A stretch of 54,356 nt of DNA from Hyphomicrobiales bacterium. Lineage in GTDB: Bacteria > Pseudomonadota > Alphaproteobacteria > Rhizobiales > Beijerinckiaceae. The position numbers and the translations under genes were made by a program. Shown here piece by piece: positions 41,443-49,303 of the stretch. Numbering within the stretch: the stretch's first letter is position 1; every line of letters starts with the position of its first letter. The stretch is taken from assembly GCA_027484605.1 (NCBI GenBank), contig JAIXSR010000123.1, positions 1 through 54,356 of the forward strand, written 5' to 3'. The notes beneath the pieces are model-generated. The model did not search any database. It saw nothing but the letters and a program-made list of their open reading frames with translations, and had not been told where the DNA came from.

Positions 41443-44274
41443 TCAGCCGCTCTTCCGCTGCGGTTCCTGATCATTGGCGGCGAAGGGGAGTGAACCCGCT
41501 GCCGCCTCGGCCATGGAATTGCCGGTGGCCGGCTTGCCCCAACTGGAGACGAGGCGCGCACGCAGGGTGTCGAGGCTCGGCAGGCTGAACTCGACCATCC
41601 GGGCCTTGGCGGATTCGGGCAGGCGTTCCATGAGCGCGAGCAGGACGGCAAAGAGGAACGGGACCGCCTGGACCACCATCACGGCCGCGAAGAGATAGAG
41701 TTCGTGCACTTCCGTGTAGTTGGTCATCACGACGATCGCTGCCGAGGCCAGCAAAAGGCCGGCCATGATGGCCTCGCCCCGCGCCGGGAACACATCGCTC
41801 TTCTGCGCCTTGCCGCCCTTGTCCGTCCGGATGAAGACCAGCTTGTCGGCGAAAAGCGACTTCCCGACCGCGCGGGCCATCGTCCATTGCAGGGACATGT
41901 GCGCCATGAGGGCAAGCGCCATTTCCTTGGCCGACATATCGACACAGCGCCGGTAGAGCAGCCCGAAATGAAGGAGCGACAGGCCGAGCATGAAGAGGAT
42001 CGGCAGCGTCAGGATCTTGTCCGGCACGGCGATGCTGAGGAAGGCCACAACCGGCGTCCAGACGATATTGAGGATGGCGATGAGCACGCCGAGGCTTTCA
42101 TTGGCCAGCCAGGAGAGCCAGCCCGCCGCGAAGGTGCGCCGCTGCGGCACCGAAAGCTTGCTCCTTCCCGGCAGGAAGGCGCGGGCATGCTTGAAGACGA
42201 TCTGCATGCCGCCCGAAGCCCAGCGATGGCGCTGCTTCTTGTAGTCGCGGAAGGTGTTCGGCAGCAGCCCGTGGCCGTAGCGGCGGTTGGTATAGTGCTG
42301 GAGCCAGCCCTTCTCGAGGATGGAGAGGCCGAGATCGGTATCCTCGCAGATCGTGTCCTCGGACCAGCCGCCCGCGCTTTCGAGCGCGGCACGCCGCACC
42401 AGGCACATCGTGCCATGGGTGATGATCGCGTTTTCTTCGTTCCGCAACACCATGCCGATATCGAAGAAGCCGGCATATTCGGCATTCATGGCCTGATGCA
42501 GCGGCGAGCGGCGGCCGTCGCGGTGATCCTGCGGCGCCTGCACGAGGCCGACGCGGGCATCGGCAAAGGCAGGGACGAGATCACGCAGCCAGTTCGATTC
42601 CACGATGTAATCCGCATCGATCACGCCGATGATCTCGGCGGCCGGGTCGGTGTGGTCGAGCGCGATCTGCAGCGCCTTGGCCTTGAAGCCATCCACCTTG
42701 CCGGCATTGACGAACTTGAAGCGCGGGCCGAGCAGGCGGCAATGTTCCTCCACCGGGGCGACCATGGCCTCGTCCGGCGTATTGTTGATGAGCACGATGC
42801 ATTCGAAGTCGGGGTAGTCGAGCCGGGCCACCGAATCGAGTGTCTCTTTCAGCATCTCGGCCGGCTCGCGGCAGGCCGGGATATGGATCGAGACCTTCGG
42901 CAGCGGCGCGGCCTGGGCCAGACGGCCGGCGGCGAGCAGGCGGCTCGGCTTGCGGCCGAACAGGAACTGCGCGATCTCGGCAATTTGGTTGAGCGCCACG
43001 ATGACCAGCGGCACAAGAAGCACCATGCCGAGCAGGAAGGCGAAGGCAGCGCCCGGCACGAAGTAATGCAGCGCCCAATGGCCCCAGGCCAGGGCAGCCC
43101 AGGCGCCGACGGCATTCGCCGCCACGGTGAGCACTAGGGCCTGGCTTGTCGTGACGCGAAGCGGGCCGCGCCCCTGGATGAGCAGGATCAGGAGGCTCAG
43201 CAGGAGGCCGGCGGAAACAGCGACCGTCGCCTTCTGGGTATAGCCGCGATCATGGATCGGGCCGGTCCAGGGGAACTTGGTGTTCCGGTCGGTCGAGAAG
43301 GCGCCCCAATACGGGCCGACGCCGCCTTCGAAGGTCTTCCACGGCTGGTCGTAGGCTTCGATGATGTTGTAGTCGACGCCAAGCCAGTTCGCCCGCGCCG
43401 CGAAATCGCGGAGGATGACCGCCTGTTCGAGGCGGCCCGGCGCCGCGCCATGGCGATTGTAGCCAGCGCTCGGCCAGCCGAATTCCGAGATCTTGACCTT
43501 CTTGTTCGGATAGGCAGCCTGGACCTTGGACAGGATCTCGAACGTGCTGTCGACAGCCTGGTTGGCCGGCGTGCCTTCCCAGTACGGCAGAACGTGGATG
43601 GCGATGAAGTCAGCCGCCTCGACCAGTTCCGGATATTTGAGCCAGACCGTGTAGATTTCACCCGTGGAGACCGGCACGCGACCGCCCGTCTCGGTCCGGA
43701 CGCGGCGCATCAGCGTGATCAGCCGGTTGACGGTGGCGCGCTCGAGCGCATCCTTTTCCTTGGTGGTGACGGCGCGCCTTTCCTCGTCGGTCAGCTGCTC
43801 GCCGCGCAGGATCGGCACATCGCCACGCACGTTCAATTCGTTGCCGACATAGATGCCGTTGACGTTCCAATGCGTGTTGGCGAGCTCGATCGCCTTTTCG
43901 AGTTCGCGCGTATTGCGCTCCGGATCATTGTCCAACCAGGCGCCGATCGTGGCGCGCATCCCGAATTCCGCGGCGACACCGGGCACCAGGTCGGTGCCCT
44001 CGGTCACGGTATAGGTACGGACTGCCTTGGTGTAGGGCGCGATGGCGCGGAAATCGTTGCGGATCTGGTCGGCCGTCGGCACGTAGCCGTCGCCCCGCTC
44101 GCGCTTCTGCCCCTCGAAGGCCGTGTAGGACATACTGGCAAGGCGGCCCACAAGATCCGGCGCCTGTCGCTCCTGCTCGAACCAGGCCCAGAGCCCGGCA
44201 TGGAGAAGCGTGACAAGGAGCGCGGCGAGGACCGGCAGGCGGGTCAGGAACCGGACGAAAGAGGGAGCACTCAC
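41443..44274 (-). CDS. ndvB: Bifunctional GH17/GT2 cyclic beta-glucan synthase (NdvB type)
   Basis: 943-aa membrane protein with an N-terminal anchor (about 12-30) and a periplasmic GH17 domain (about 40-340) with E146 in IYVGNELNVRG and E264 in KISEFGWPSAG. After helices comes a GT2 glycosyltransferase domain (about 458-690) with DAD (553-555), CEDTD (643-647) and QRHRW (681-685), then further helices. The GT2 part would polymerise beta-1,3-glucan from UDP-glucose; the GH17 part would transglycosylate and cyclise it in the periplasm, as proposed for Bradyrhizobium NdvB (about 102 kDa, similar size). The start is taken as GTG at 44274; no ATG fits the N-terminal anchor, and the open frame continues upstream without membrane or domain sequence. 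Confidence 0.82.
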   Translation of the reverse strand: MSAPSFVRFLTRLPVLAALLVTLLHAGLWAWFEQERQAPDLVGRLASMSYTAFEGQKRERGDGYVPTADQIRNDFRAIAPYTKAVRTYTVTEGTDLVPGVAAEFGMRATIGAWLDNDPERNTRELEKAIELANTHWNVNGIYVGNELNVRGDVPILRGEQLTDEERRAVTTKEKDALERATVNRLITLMRRVRTETGGRVPVSTGEIYTVWLKYPELVEAADFIAIHVLPYWEGTPANQAVDSTFEILSKVQAAYPNKKVKISEFGWPSAGYNRHGAAPGRLEQAVILRDFAARANWLGVDYNIIEAYDQPWKTFEGGVGPYWGAFSTDRNTKFPWTGPIHDRGYTQKATVAVSAGLLLSLLILLIQGRGPLRVTTSQALVLTVAANAVGAWAALAWGHWALHYFVPGAAFAFLLGMVLLVPLVIVALNQIAEIAQFLFGRKPSRLLAAGRLAQAAPLPKVSIHIPACREPAEMLKETLDSVARLDYPDFECIVLINNTPDEAMVAPVEEHCRLLGPRFKFVNAGKVDGFKAKALQIALDHTDPAAEIIGVIDADYIVESNWLRDLVPAFADARVGLVQAPQDHRDGRRSPLHQAMNAEYAGFFDIGMVLRNEENAIITHGTMCLVRRAALESAGGWSEDTICEDTDLGLSILEKGWLQHYTNRRYGHGLLPNTFRDYKKQRHRWASGGMQIVFKHARAFLPGRSKLSVPQRRTFAAGWLSWLANESLGVLIAILNIVWTPVVAFLSIAVPDKILTLPILFMLGLSLLHFGLLYRRCVDMSAKEMALALMAHMSLQWTMARAVGKSLFADKLVFIRTDKGGKAQKSDVFPARGEAIMAGLLLASAAIVVMTNYTEVHELYLFAAVMVVQAVPFLFAVLLALMERLPESAKARMVEFSLPSLDTLRARLVSSWGKPATGNSMAEAAAGSLPFAANDQEPQRKSG

Positions 44275-44744
44275 GGCAGGACTTCGACCAATGGTTAGGG
44301 TTGCAGGCGCAAACCCTCTCCACTGCGCTCGACGCGCTGCTTCGACGATTTGCGGAATCTCTTCGATGTCGAGCGGGTTATGCCGATGGCTGGCTGTATG
44401 CCAGATGAATAAGTTCCGTGAACCGCCGCGAAACCGCGAAAGATTTCGCAGCGCAACAAGCAAGGGTTGGACCAAGCGGAACGAGGCCCTGGAGGACCCG
44501 GCAACCCGGCATGGCGACGCGGGGCAATTTGCCGCCTTTTTGGCGCGAACCACGCATTTCTGCAGGATTCCTGCTGAAATTCAGAGCCTTGAACACAGAT
44601 CTGCCGCCCGTTTTCAGGGCGCACCGCCTAAATGATGGGCACCTCCCGGGCCATTGTCCTTGATCAAGCAAGGTCGCCGCACGTGGCAGGCCTGCCTGCG
44701 AGACCGTGCTTATCGTTCATGTTCGCGCGGGTTGCCGCGCGAGG
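44275..44744. promoter_or_regulatory. Non-coding region upstream of ndvB
   Basis: 470 nt without a convincing gene. It holds a perfect palindrome GCGAAA-GA-TTTCGC (44436-44449), preceded directly by another GCGAAA (44428-44433), about 160 nt before the ndvB start, which is a candidate regulator site. At the right end TCGCGCGG-GTTG-CCGCGCGA (44723-44742) forms a perfect 8-bp hairpin immediately after the stop of the upstream operon, probably its transcript end. No clear -35/-10 pair was identified. Confidence 0.45.
44723..44742 (-). terminator. GC-rich hairpin after the four-gene oxidase/membrane operon
   Basis: TCGCGCGG-GTTG-CCGCGCGA, perfect 8-bp arms with a 4-nt loop, 2 nt beyond the stop codon at 44745-44747 on the minus strand. 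No T-run follows, so termination may be partial or the hairpin may only protect the 3' end. Confidence 0.4.
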
Positions 44745-45065
44745 TCAGGGAGGCCCGCTGCCGGGTGCGGTTCCGGTGCAGCCGCGCCCGTCGGTGGCGA
44801 GCACGATCACCCCGCCCGAGGCATAAAGCCGGCGCACGAAACCCGCGCTCCGGCCTGCCAGTACCATGATCCTGCCGCTGCCCTCGAGAAGCGCGACATC
44901 GGCCCCGCCAATTGCGCGGATGAGATGGGCCTCCGAGAGCGCGATGACGGTAACATTCCGAACGCGATCATCGAGGATCGGCCAGGCAACGAGAAGGCTC
45001 CACCATCCTGCCAGCGCAAGAAACGCCGCAGAAAGCCAGCCGGCCCCGCCCTGCTCAGTAATCAT
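44745..45065 (-). CDS. Small membrane-anchored protein of unknown function
   Basis: 106-aa protein with one N-terminal helix (GWLSAAFLALAGWWSLLVAWPIL, residues 9-31). A soluble domain follows that alternates strands and helices: VRNVTVIALSEAHLIRAIGGADVALLEGSGRIMVLAGRSAGFVRRLYASGGVIVLATD. I do not recognise the family. The soluble part would face the periplasm if the single helix is an uncleaved signal anchor. The ATG at 45065 lies 11 nt inside the preceding gene, so translation is coupled; it is the last gene of the oxidase/membrane operon. Confidence 0.6.
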   Translation of the reverse strand: MITEQGGAGWLSAAFLALAGWWSLLVAWPILDDRVRNVTVIALSEAHLIRAIGGADVALLEGSGRIMVLAGRSAGFVRRLYASGGVIVLATDGRGCTGTAPGSGPP

Positions 45066-46122
45066 AGGCGTGCTCAACGATGCCGCCCGCCCGGTCAAGC
45101 TCGGCTTTGAGGACCGGCAGGGTTTCCAGTCGCACGAAATAGCCCAGACGCAGCCAGCCCTGGCGCGCCTGCAGCGGCGCCGTGATCAGGGCCGGTGGCA
45201 AAGTCTGCGGCGTCTTCCAGGATCCCGGGACGAGCACGGTCACGAAGATTTCCGTCTGGCCGGCAATCTCGAGGATTCGGTGCCCCCGGCCGATCTGGTG
45301 GAGCAGAAAGGCCGTGAAGGCGCGATAGCGGGGTGTCTCGACGATCACGCTGCCATCCGGGCGCCGCTCGACGATGGTCAACTCGCCCGTCGGCTCCACG
45401 CCCGAAAGGACGCTGCGGATCGTCAGGCTTGCCGGAGACAGCCCTGCCGCGGCGGCCATCAGCCGGGCATAGAGCGCCTTGCCGCCCCATTCGAGCGACA
45501 GGGCGAGGCGGCGCTCCACCGAGCGGGCGGGCGCCGTGCCTTGCCAGGGCAATTCCCAGAGCTTGCCGAGATAGTCGGCGAAGGGAAAGGCATACCACGG
45601 CGTCTGCTGGAGAAACGCGGCATAGGTATCCGCCATTTGCCAGGCGAGGAGATCCTCGGCGGGAAATGGCGCCGCGGAGGGGCGGAACAAGACGCCGATT
45701 GTCGTTTCATAAAGGCCTTTCACGCCGAGTTCGGCCGAGAAGCTGACCCCGATGATGTAAAGCATGGCCTTGATGTCGCTGGAGACCGTCCCGCGTGACG
45801 AGGCCGTCCGCGCCAGCGAACACAGGTTGCTCCAGTAATCGCCGATTGCCTCGCGGTAGGCGAAGGCGCCCTCCCCGTTGCGCCGCGAGACGGCCGCGAG
45901 GTCCTCATAGGCATGGACGATGGACCATTCCGGATAGGTCAGGAATGTATCAACCAGTGCCCGATGATGTTCCGGCGCCAGTGCACTGCCGCGAATGGGG
46001 GGCGCCGGATTGGCCGGCCCGAAACACTGGGTCTCGACATAGAGGATCGGGGCAGCCGCCGCGATGGCCAGCAAGACCACAACGAGGCCGAGATTGCGCA
46101 GGAGGCGGAACAGGCCCCGCAT
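45055..46122 (-). CDS. Membrane-anchored protein of unknown function, 355 aa
   Basis: The N terminus has a signal anchor (LGLVVVLLAIAAAAPILYVE, about residues 11-30). A large, presumably periplasmic, domain follows with the distinctive segment ALVDTFLTYPEWSIVHAYEDLA and then GDYWSNLCSLARTASSRG. Further conspicuous stretches are DIKAMLYIIGVSFSAELGVKGLYETTIG and TPWYAFPFADYLGKLWELPW. The C-terminal 140 residues look like a beta-rich domain (ELTIVERRPDGSVIVETPRYRAF, HRILEIAGQTEIFVTVLVPG). I do not recognise a described family. It starts 3 nt after the 135-aa membrane gene and overlaps the next gene by 11 nt. Co-expression with a Tat-exported FAD oxidase suggests a periplasmic redox or small-molecule role, which is inference. 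Confidence 0.75.
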   Translation of the reverse strand: MRGLFRLLRNLGLVVVLLAIAAAAPILYVETQCFGPANPAPPIRGSALAPEHHRALVDTFLTYPEWSIVHAYEDLAAVSRRNGEGAFAYREAIGDYWSNLCSLARTASSRGTVSSDIKAMLYIIGVSFSAELGVKGLYETTIGVLFRPSAAPFPAEDLLAWQMADTYAAFLQQTPWYAFPFADYLGKLWELPWQGTAPARSVERRLALSLEWGGKALYARLMAAAAGLSPASLTIRSVLSGVEPTGELTIVERRPDGSVIVETPRYRAFTAFLLHQIGRGHRILEIAGQTEIFVTVLVPGSWKTPQTLPPALITAPLQARQGWLRLGYFVRLETLPVLKAELDRAGGIVEHAYDY

Positions 46123-46125
46123 GGT

Positions 46126-46533
46126 TCAGGCCGTCTCGCGTCGGAACAGGACGAAACCGGCGAGGACAGCAAAACCCCCAAGGGCGAGATGCGGCAGGTT
46201 GGCGAGGATCTTGAAACCAAAGGGCATGGCCTGCACCCCATGGATCAGGATGCCGAGATCGAGAAAGCCCGAGCCGGTCATCAGCCCGAGGGCGCCATCC
46301 GCCAGATAGAGGCTGCCGAAGCCCTTCAGGAAGGTGAGGCAGGCCTGCCGCGACAGTAAGGCAGCCATCGCGGCCCAGAGTGCCGAGGCCCAGTGGAGCA
46401 TGTCGTCATAGATATCGAGCGCGAAGATGCCAAAGGCCCGGCCCTGCGCATCGGTCAGACCGGGAATGTAGTTGAGGGAACCGGCAATCAGCAGGGCCAG
46501 GGCATAGCCGAGGCAGACATGGCGAGGGGTCAT
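46126..46533 (-). CDS. Four-helix integral membrane protein of unknown function, 135 aa
   Basis: Four predicted helices (VCLGYALALLIAGSLNYIPG, DMLHWASALWAAMAALLS, FLKGFGSLYLADGALGLM, LANLPHLALGGFAVLAGFVLF). Between helices 1 and 2 is FALDIYDDMLHWASALWAA, and before helix 4 a LGILIHGVQAMPFGFKILANLPH stretch. The pattern of a short loop with aspartates before helix 2 and histidines before helix 4 recalls small DUF4383-like membrane proteins, but I cannot assign it. It begins 9 nt after the FAD oxidase gene and ends 3 nt before the 355-aa gene. Confidence 0.7.
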   Translation of the reverse strand: MTPRHVCLGYALALLIAGSLNYIPGLTDAQGRAFGIFALDIYDDMLHWASALWAAMAALLSRQACLTFLKGFGSLYLADGALGLMTGSGFLDLGILIHGVQAMPFGFKILANLPHLALGGFAVLAGFVLFRRETA

Positions 46534-46542
46534 CGGCGTTCC

Positions 46543-47988
46543 TTACAGGCGATCAAGATACGCATCCCACATCGTGTTGCGGAACAGGAGCTTCGGATCG
46601 ATCTGGCGCTTTCGCGCGGCAAAGAGGCGGGCACCGGGATAGATCGAGAGGAACTGGTCGGGCCGGGCATGCAGGCGATAGGGCAGATAATAGCTGCCGC
46701 CGATGCTCCCGACCATATCGATCAGCGCTTCGGTGGTGGCGATCATGTCCGTCTCGCCGTTCGGATTGTTCTTCTGCGAGAAGGACATGACGGCAGCGAT
46801 GCGGTCCGTTGTGGCATAGGAGAGAAGGCTGGTGGAATCGCGCTTCACGTGGCGCAGCGTGACGTTGAGGAATTCTGCCGATGCCCGCGGGATGATGCGG
46901 CGGCACCCTTCGAGAAAGGCCTTGAACTGGTCAGGCGCGACGAAATACTCATGCAGGATATCCGTCCGGCGGTAGTCCCGGTTGGCGAGATTCAGCACCG
47001 GCTCATTCATGAGGCTGTTGCGTGTGGCAATGCCGGAGGAAAGGGCCGGCCCCGCCGTCTTTTCCATGAACCAGCGCAGGCTCTTGCCCCATTCCCGCTC
47101 CACCTGGGCGCGGTAGACGCGGCGGGAAAAGCCGCTCAGGGCGCTTTCCCGCGTGGCGGGCGGCAGACCGGCTGGGGGGACGGGCTCGCGCCGGTAGGTG
47201 ATGAGAAGGGCCTCCTCGAAGAAGCTGCCGCGTTCGACATTCAGGCGGCCATAGATCATCGGCACGGCAGGGTCATTCGCGGCGTTGATGAAGCGCGGCG
47301 CGAAATCCGCCGCTGGCATGGATTCGAATTTCGGTCGGAGGAGCATGTTCTCGACCATCTCGACATCGAGGTCGAGAATGATGCCGAAGGCGCCATATCC
47401 GCCCATGGCGAGACCGAACAATTCGGCATTTTCGTCACGCGAGCAGCGGATGACCGTGCCATCGGCCAGCATGATGCGGAAAGCGCGCACCGTGGCGCCG
47501 AACGGTCCGTAGGGTGTCGGCCAGCCATGGGCATTGACCGAAAAGGTGGCCGCGACACCGAAATCGCTGTTTGACTGCATAACGGCCGGCGAGAACCCGG
47601 CGGGATCGAGGCGCGCGATCACCTGGTGCCAGCGCGTGCCGCCGGCTGCGCGGAACAGCTTCCCCGCGCGGTCCAACTCGGTCTGGTCGATATCCAGCGT
47701 CATGGCCACGCCATCGCGCATCAGCGCCTGCCCGCCCATCGAATGGCGCGCAGCCCCGATGCAGACCGGGCGCCCCTGGCTTTCGGCCGCCTTCAGTTCC
47801 CGCCGCAGCGCCGCGACGAGATCGGCCTCGGCGTTGCGGACATGCCAGTGCCGCGCCACCGGCGTCGGGTTGAGCCGACTGGCATCGTTCATGATGAGCC
47901 GCGTCTGGCCCCGAACCGGGCCTGGCAGGGTGGCCAGTGCAACGGCCCCGGCGCCTGCCATCACGGCGCGCCGCGTCAATCTGGGCAT
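46543..47988 (-). CDS. Tat-exported FAD-binding oxidase of the VAO/PCMH (sugar-lactone oxidase-like) family
   Basis: 481-aa flavoprotein with a twin-arginine signal (LTRRAVMAGAGAVALATL, cleavage near VRGQ). The FAD domain has RPVCIGAARHSMGGQ, in which H82 of the RHS motif corresponds to the histidine that binds FAD covalently in aldonolactone and alditol oxidases. Further PCMH motifs are GVAATFSVNAHGWPTPYGPFG, VRAFRIMLADGTVIRCSRDEN, and GGYGAFGIILDLDVEMV. The C terminus keeps the family pattern DPKLLFRNTMWDAYL. It would oxidise an alcohol, lactone or polyol in the periplasm. The substrate is unknown, and the three co-transcribed membrane proteins give no direct clue. Start at ATG 47988 after GGAGG; TTG 47994 is also possible. 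Confidence 0.85.
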   Translation of the reverse strand: MPRLTRRAVMAGAGAVALATLPGPVRGQTRLIMNDASRLNPTPVARHWHVRNAEADLVAALRRELKAAESQGRPVCIGAARHSMGGQALMRDGVAMTLDIDQTELDRAGKLFRAAGGTRWHQVIARLDPAGFSPAVMQSNSDFGVAATFSVNAHGWPTPYGPFGATVRAFRIMLADGTVIRCSRDENAELFGLAMGGYGAFGIILDLDVEMVENMLLRPKFESMPAADFAPRFINAANDPAVPMIYGRLNVERGSFFEEALLITYRREPVPPAGLPPATRESALSGFSRRVYRAQVEREWGKSLRWFMEKTAGPALSSGIATRNSLMNEPVLNLANRDYRRTDILHEYFVAPDQFKAFLEGCRRIIPRASAEFLNVTLRHVKRDSTSLLSYATTDRIAAVMSFSQKNNPNGETDMIATTEALIDMVGSIGGSYYLPYRLHARPDQFLSIYPGARLFAARKRQIDPKLLFRNTMWDAYLDRL

Positions 47989-48087
47989 GACCAACCTCCC
48001 CCGGGAATCGCGAACCCCCCGGGGAGGATACAGATTGCCGGCGCGTGGCCAAGCGATGACGGTGCCTGCGCGCCTGCTGCCGCCGTC

Positions 48088-48127
48088 TTGCAGAAATGAA
48101 CGCGCACGCTGTATACAGCATACTTGA
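48088..48127 (+). promoter_or_regulatory. Promoter and 19-bp operator A upstream of the PdxA2-type gene
   Basis: TTGCAG (48088-48093) and TGTATA (48110-48115) form a -35/-10 pair with 16-nt spacing. The -10 is embedded in CTGTATACAGCATACTTGA (48109-48127), which contains the perfect palindrome GCTGTATACAGC at 48108-48119. The 19-bp sequence recurs before two other units (52374 and 53838). Confidence 0.65.
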
Positions 48128-48204
48128 CCAATGAGAGCGAGGTTTCTAGGTTAGGCTCCGAGGCGGCGCCCGTGTGCCCCTGCTCTTCGGAAGGAGTTTC
48201 GACG

Positions 48205-49215
48205 ATGGATGCCAGCCGGCCTGTCCTTGCCCATGTGATTGGCTGCCCGGCGGGCATTGCACCCGAACTTTCCGCCCGCATCCTCGCGGATCCCGAGATC
48301 CATGCCGGCGCGCGCATCATCGCCATCGGCGATGCGCGGGTGCTCGCTGCCGGCGCGAAATCAGCCGGTGTTTCCGTCTCGCTCCCGACGATCCGCGATG
48401 GCGACTCGATCCCTTCCGGGAACGGTCCGGTGCTCATTGACATGGCGCATCTCGACCCTGCCACGATCCGCCCCGGCGAGTTGCAGAAGCCAGCCGGCGA
48501 TGCCGCGATGGCCAATTTCCGCAAGGGACTGGCCTTGGCCAAGGCCGGGGTTGTTGATGGGGTGACCTTCTCGCCCTTCAACAAGGCCTCGATGCGGCTC
48601 TCCCATCCGGCTTACGAAGACGAGGTCGTCTTCATGAACGAGTTCCTCGATTTCAAGGGAACCGCCAGCGAATTCAACATCCTGCCGGATCTCTGGAATG
48701 CCCGCGTCACCTCGCATGTGCCGATCTCCGGCGTTGCGCCGCTGATCACGGCGGAGAATGTGACCCGCGCGCTGCGCCTGACCGACCAGGCGATGCGGGC
48801 TGCCGGATGGTCGCGCCCAAGGATCGGCGTAGCAGGCCTCAACCCCCATGCCGGGGATGGCGGCAATTTCGGCCGCGAGGAGATTGACGTGCTCGAACCC
48901 GTGGTGGCGGCCGGCCAGCGCGAGGGCATTGCCTGCGCAGGCCCCTTTCCTTCGGATACTGTTTTCGTCCGGGCCCGCAAGGGCGAGTTCGATGCAGTGC
49001 TGACCATGTATCATGACCAGGGCCAGATCGCGATGAAGCTGATCGGGTTCGACCAGGGCGTGACCGTCCTTGGCGGCTATTCCTTCCCCATCGCCACGGC
49101 GGCCCATGGCTCGGCCTATGACATTGCCGGCAAGGGCGTCGCCAATCCCGATGCCATGCGCAATGCCATGAGCATCGCGATCCGGATGGCTGCAGCTCGC
49201 CGCAAGGCGGCCTGA
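48205..49215 (+). CDS. pdxA2: PdxA2-type 4-hydroxythreonine-4-phosphate dehydrogenase family protein
   Basis: 336-aa metal- and NAD-dependent dehydrogenase of the PdxA fold. The three metal histidines are present: H171 in TSHVPISG, H215 in GLNPHAGDGG, and H270 in MYHDQGQIAMKLIGFDQGVTV. The substrate-phosphate loop of biosynthetic PdxA (GHTE) is replaced by YEDE at 137-140, which points away from vitamin B6 synthesis. PdxA2-type enzymes in sugar-acid clusters oxidise and decarboxylate 4-phospho-D-threonate or -erythronate to dihydroxyacetone phosphate. A DUF1537 kinase that would supply such a substrate is not in the window. AAGGAG precedes the ATG at 48205. Shared operators tie it to the neighbouring transporters. 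Confidence 0.82.
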   Translation: MDASRPVLAHVIGCPAGIAPELSARILADPEIHAGARIIAIGDARVLAAGAKSAGVSVSLPTIRDGDSIPSGNGPVLIDMAHLDPATIRPGELQKPAGDAAMANFRKGLALAKAGVVDGVTFSPFNKASMRLSHPAYEDEVVFMNEFLDFKGTASEFNILPDLWNARVTSHVPISGVAPLITAENVTRALRLTDQAMRAAGWSRPRIGVAGLNPHAGDGGNFGREEIDVLEPVVAAGQREGIACAGPFPSDTVFVRARKGEFDAVLTMYHDQGQIAMKLIGFDQGVTVLGGYSFPIATAAHGSAYDIAGKGVANPDAMRNAMSIAIRMAAARRKAA

Positions 49216-49248
49216 GCTGTTCTTCCTGTTCTCAGGATGAGGAATGAC

Positions 49249-49273
49249 AAACGCCGCCTTTCTGGCGGCGTTT
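49249..49273. terminator. Bidirectional intrinsic terminator
   Basis: AAACGCCGCC (49249-49258) and GGCGGCGTTT (49264-49273), a perfect 10-bp stem with a 5-nt loop, between the convergent pdxA2 and tctA genes. On the plus strand the right arm ends in TTTTC; on the minus strand the stem likewise ends in TTT, followed by GTCATTCCTC. Confidence 0.85.
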
Positions 49274-49303
49274 TCGCGTCGTCGCGCGGAAGGTGTTTGG
49301 CCG

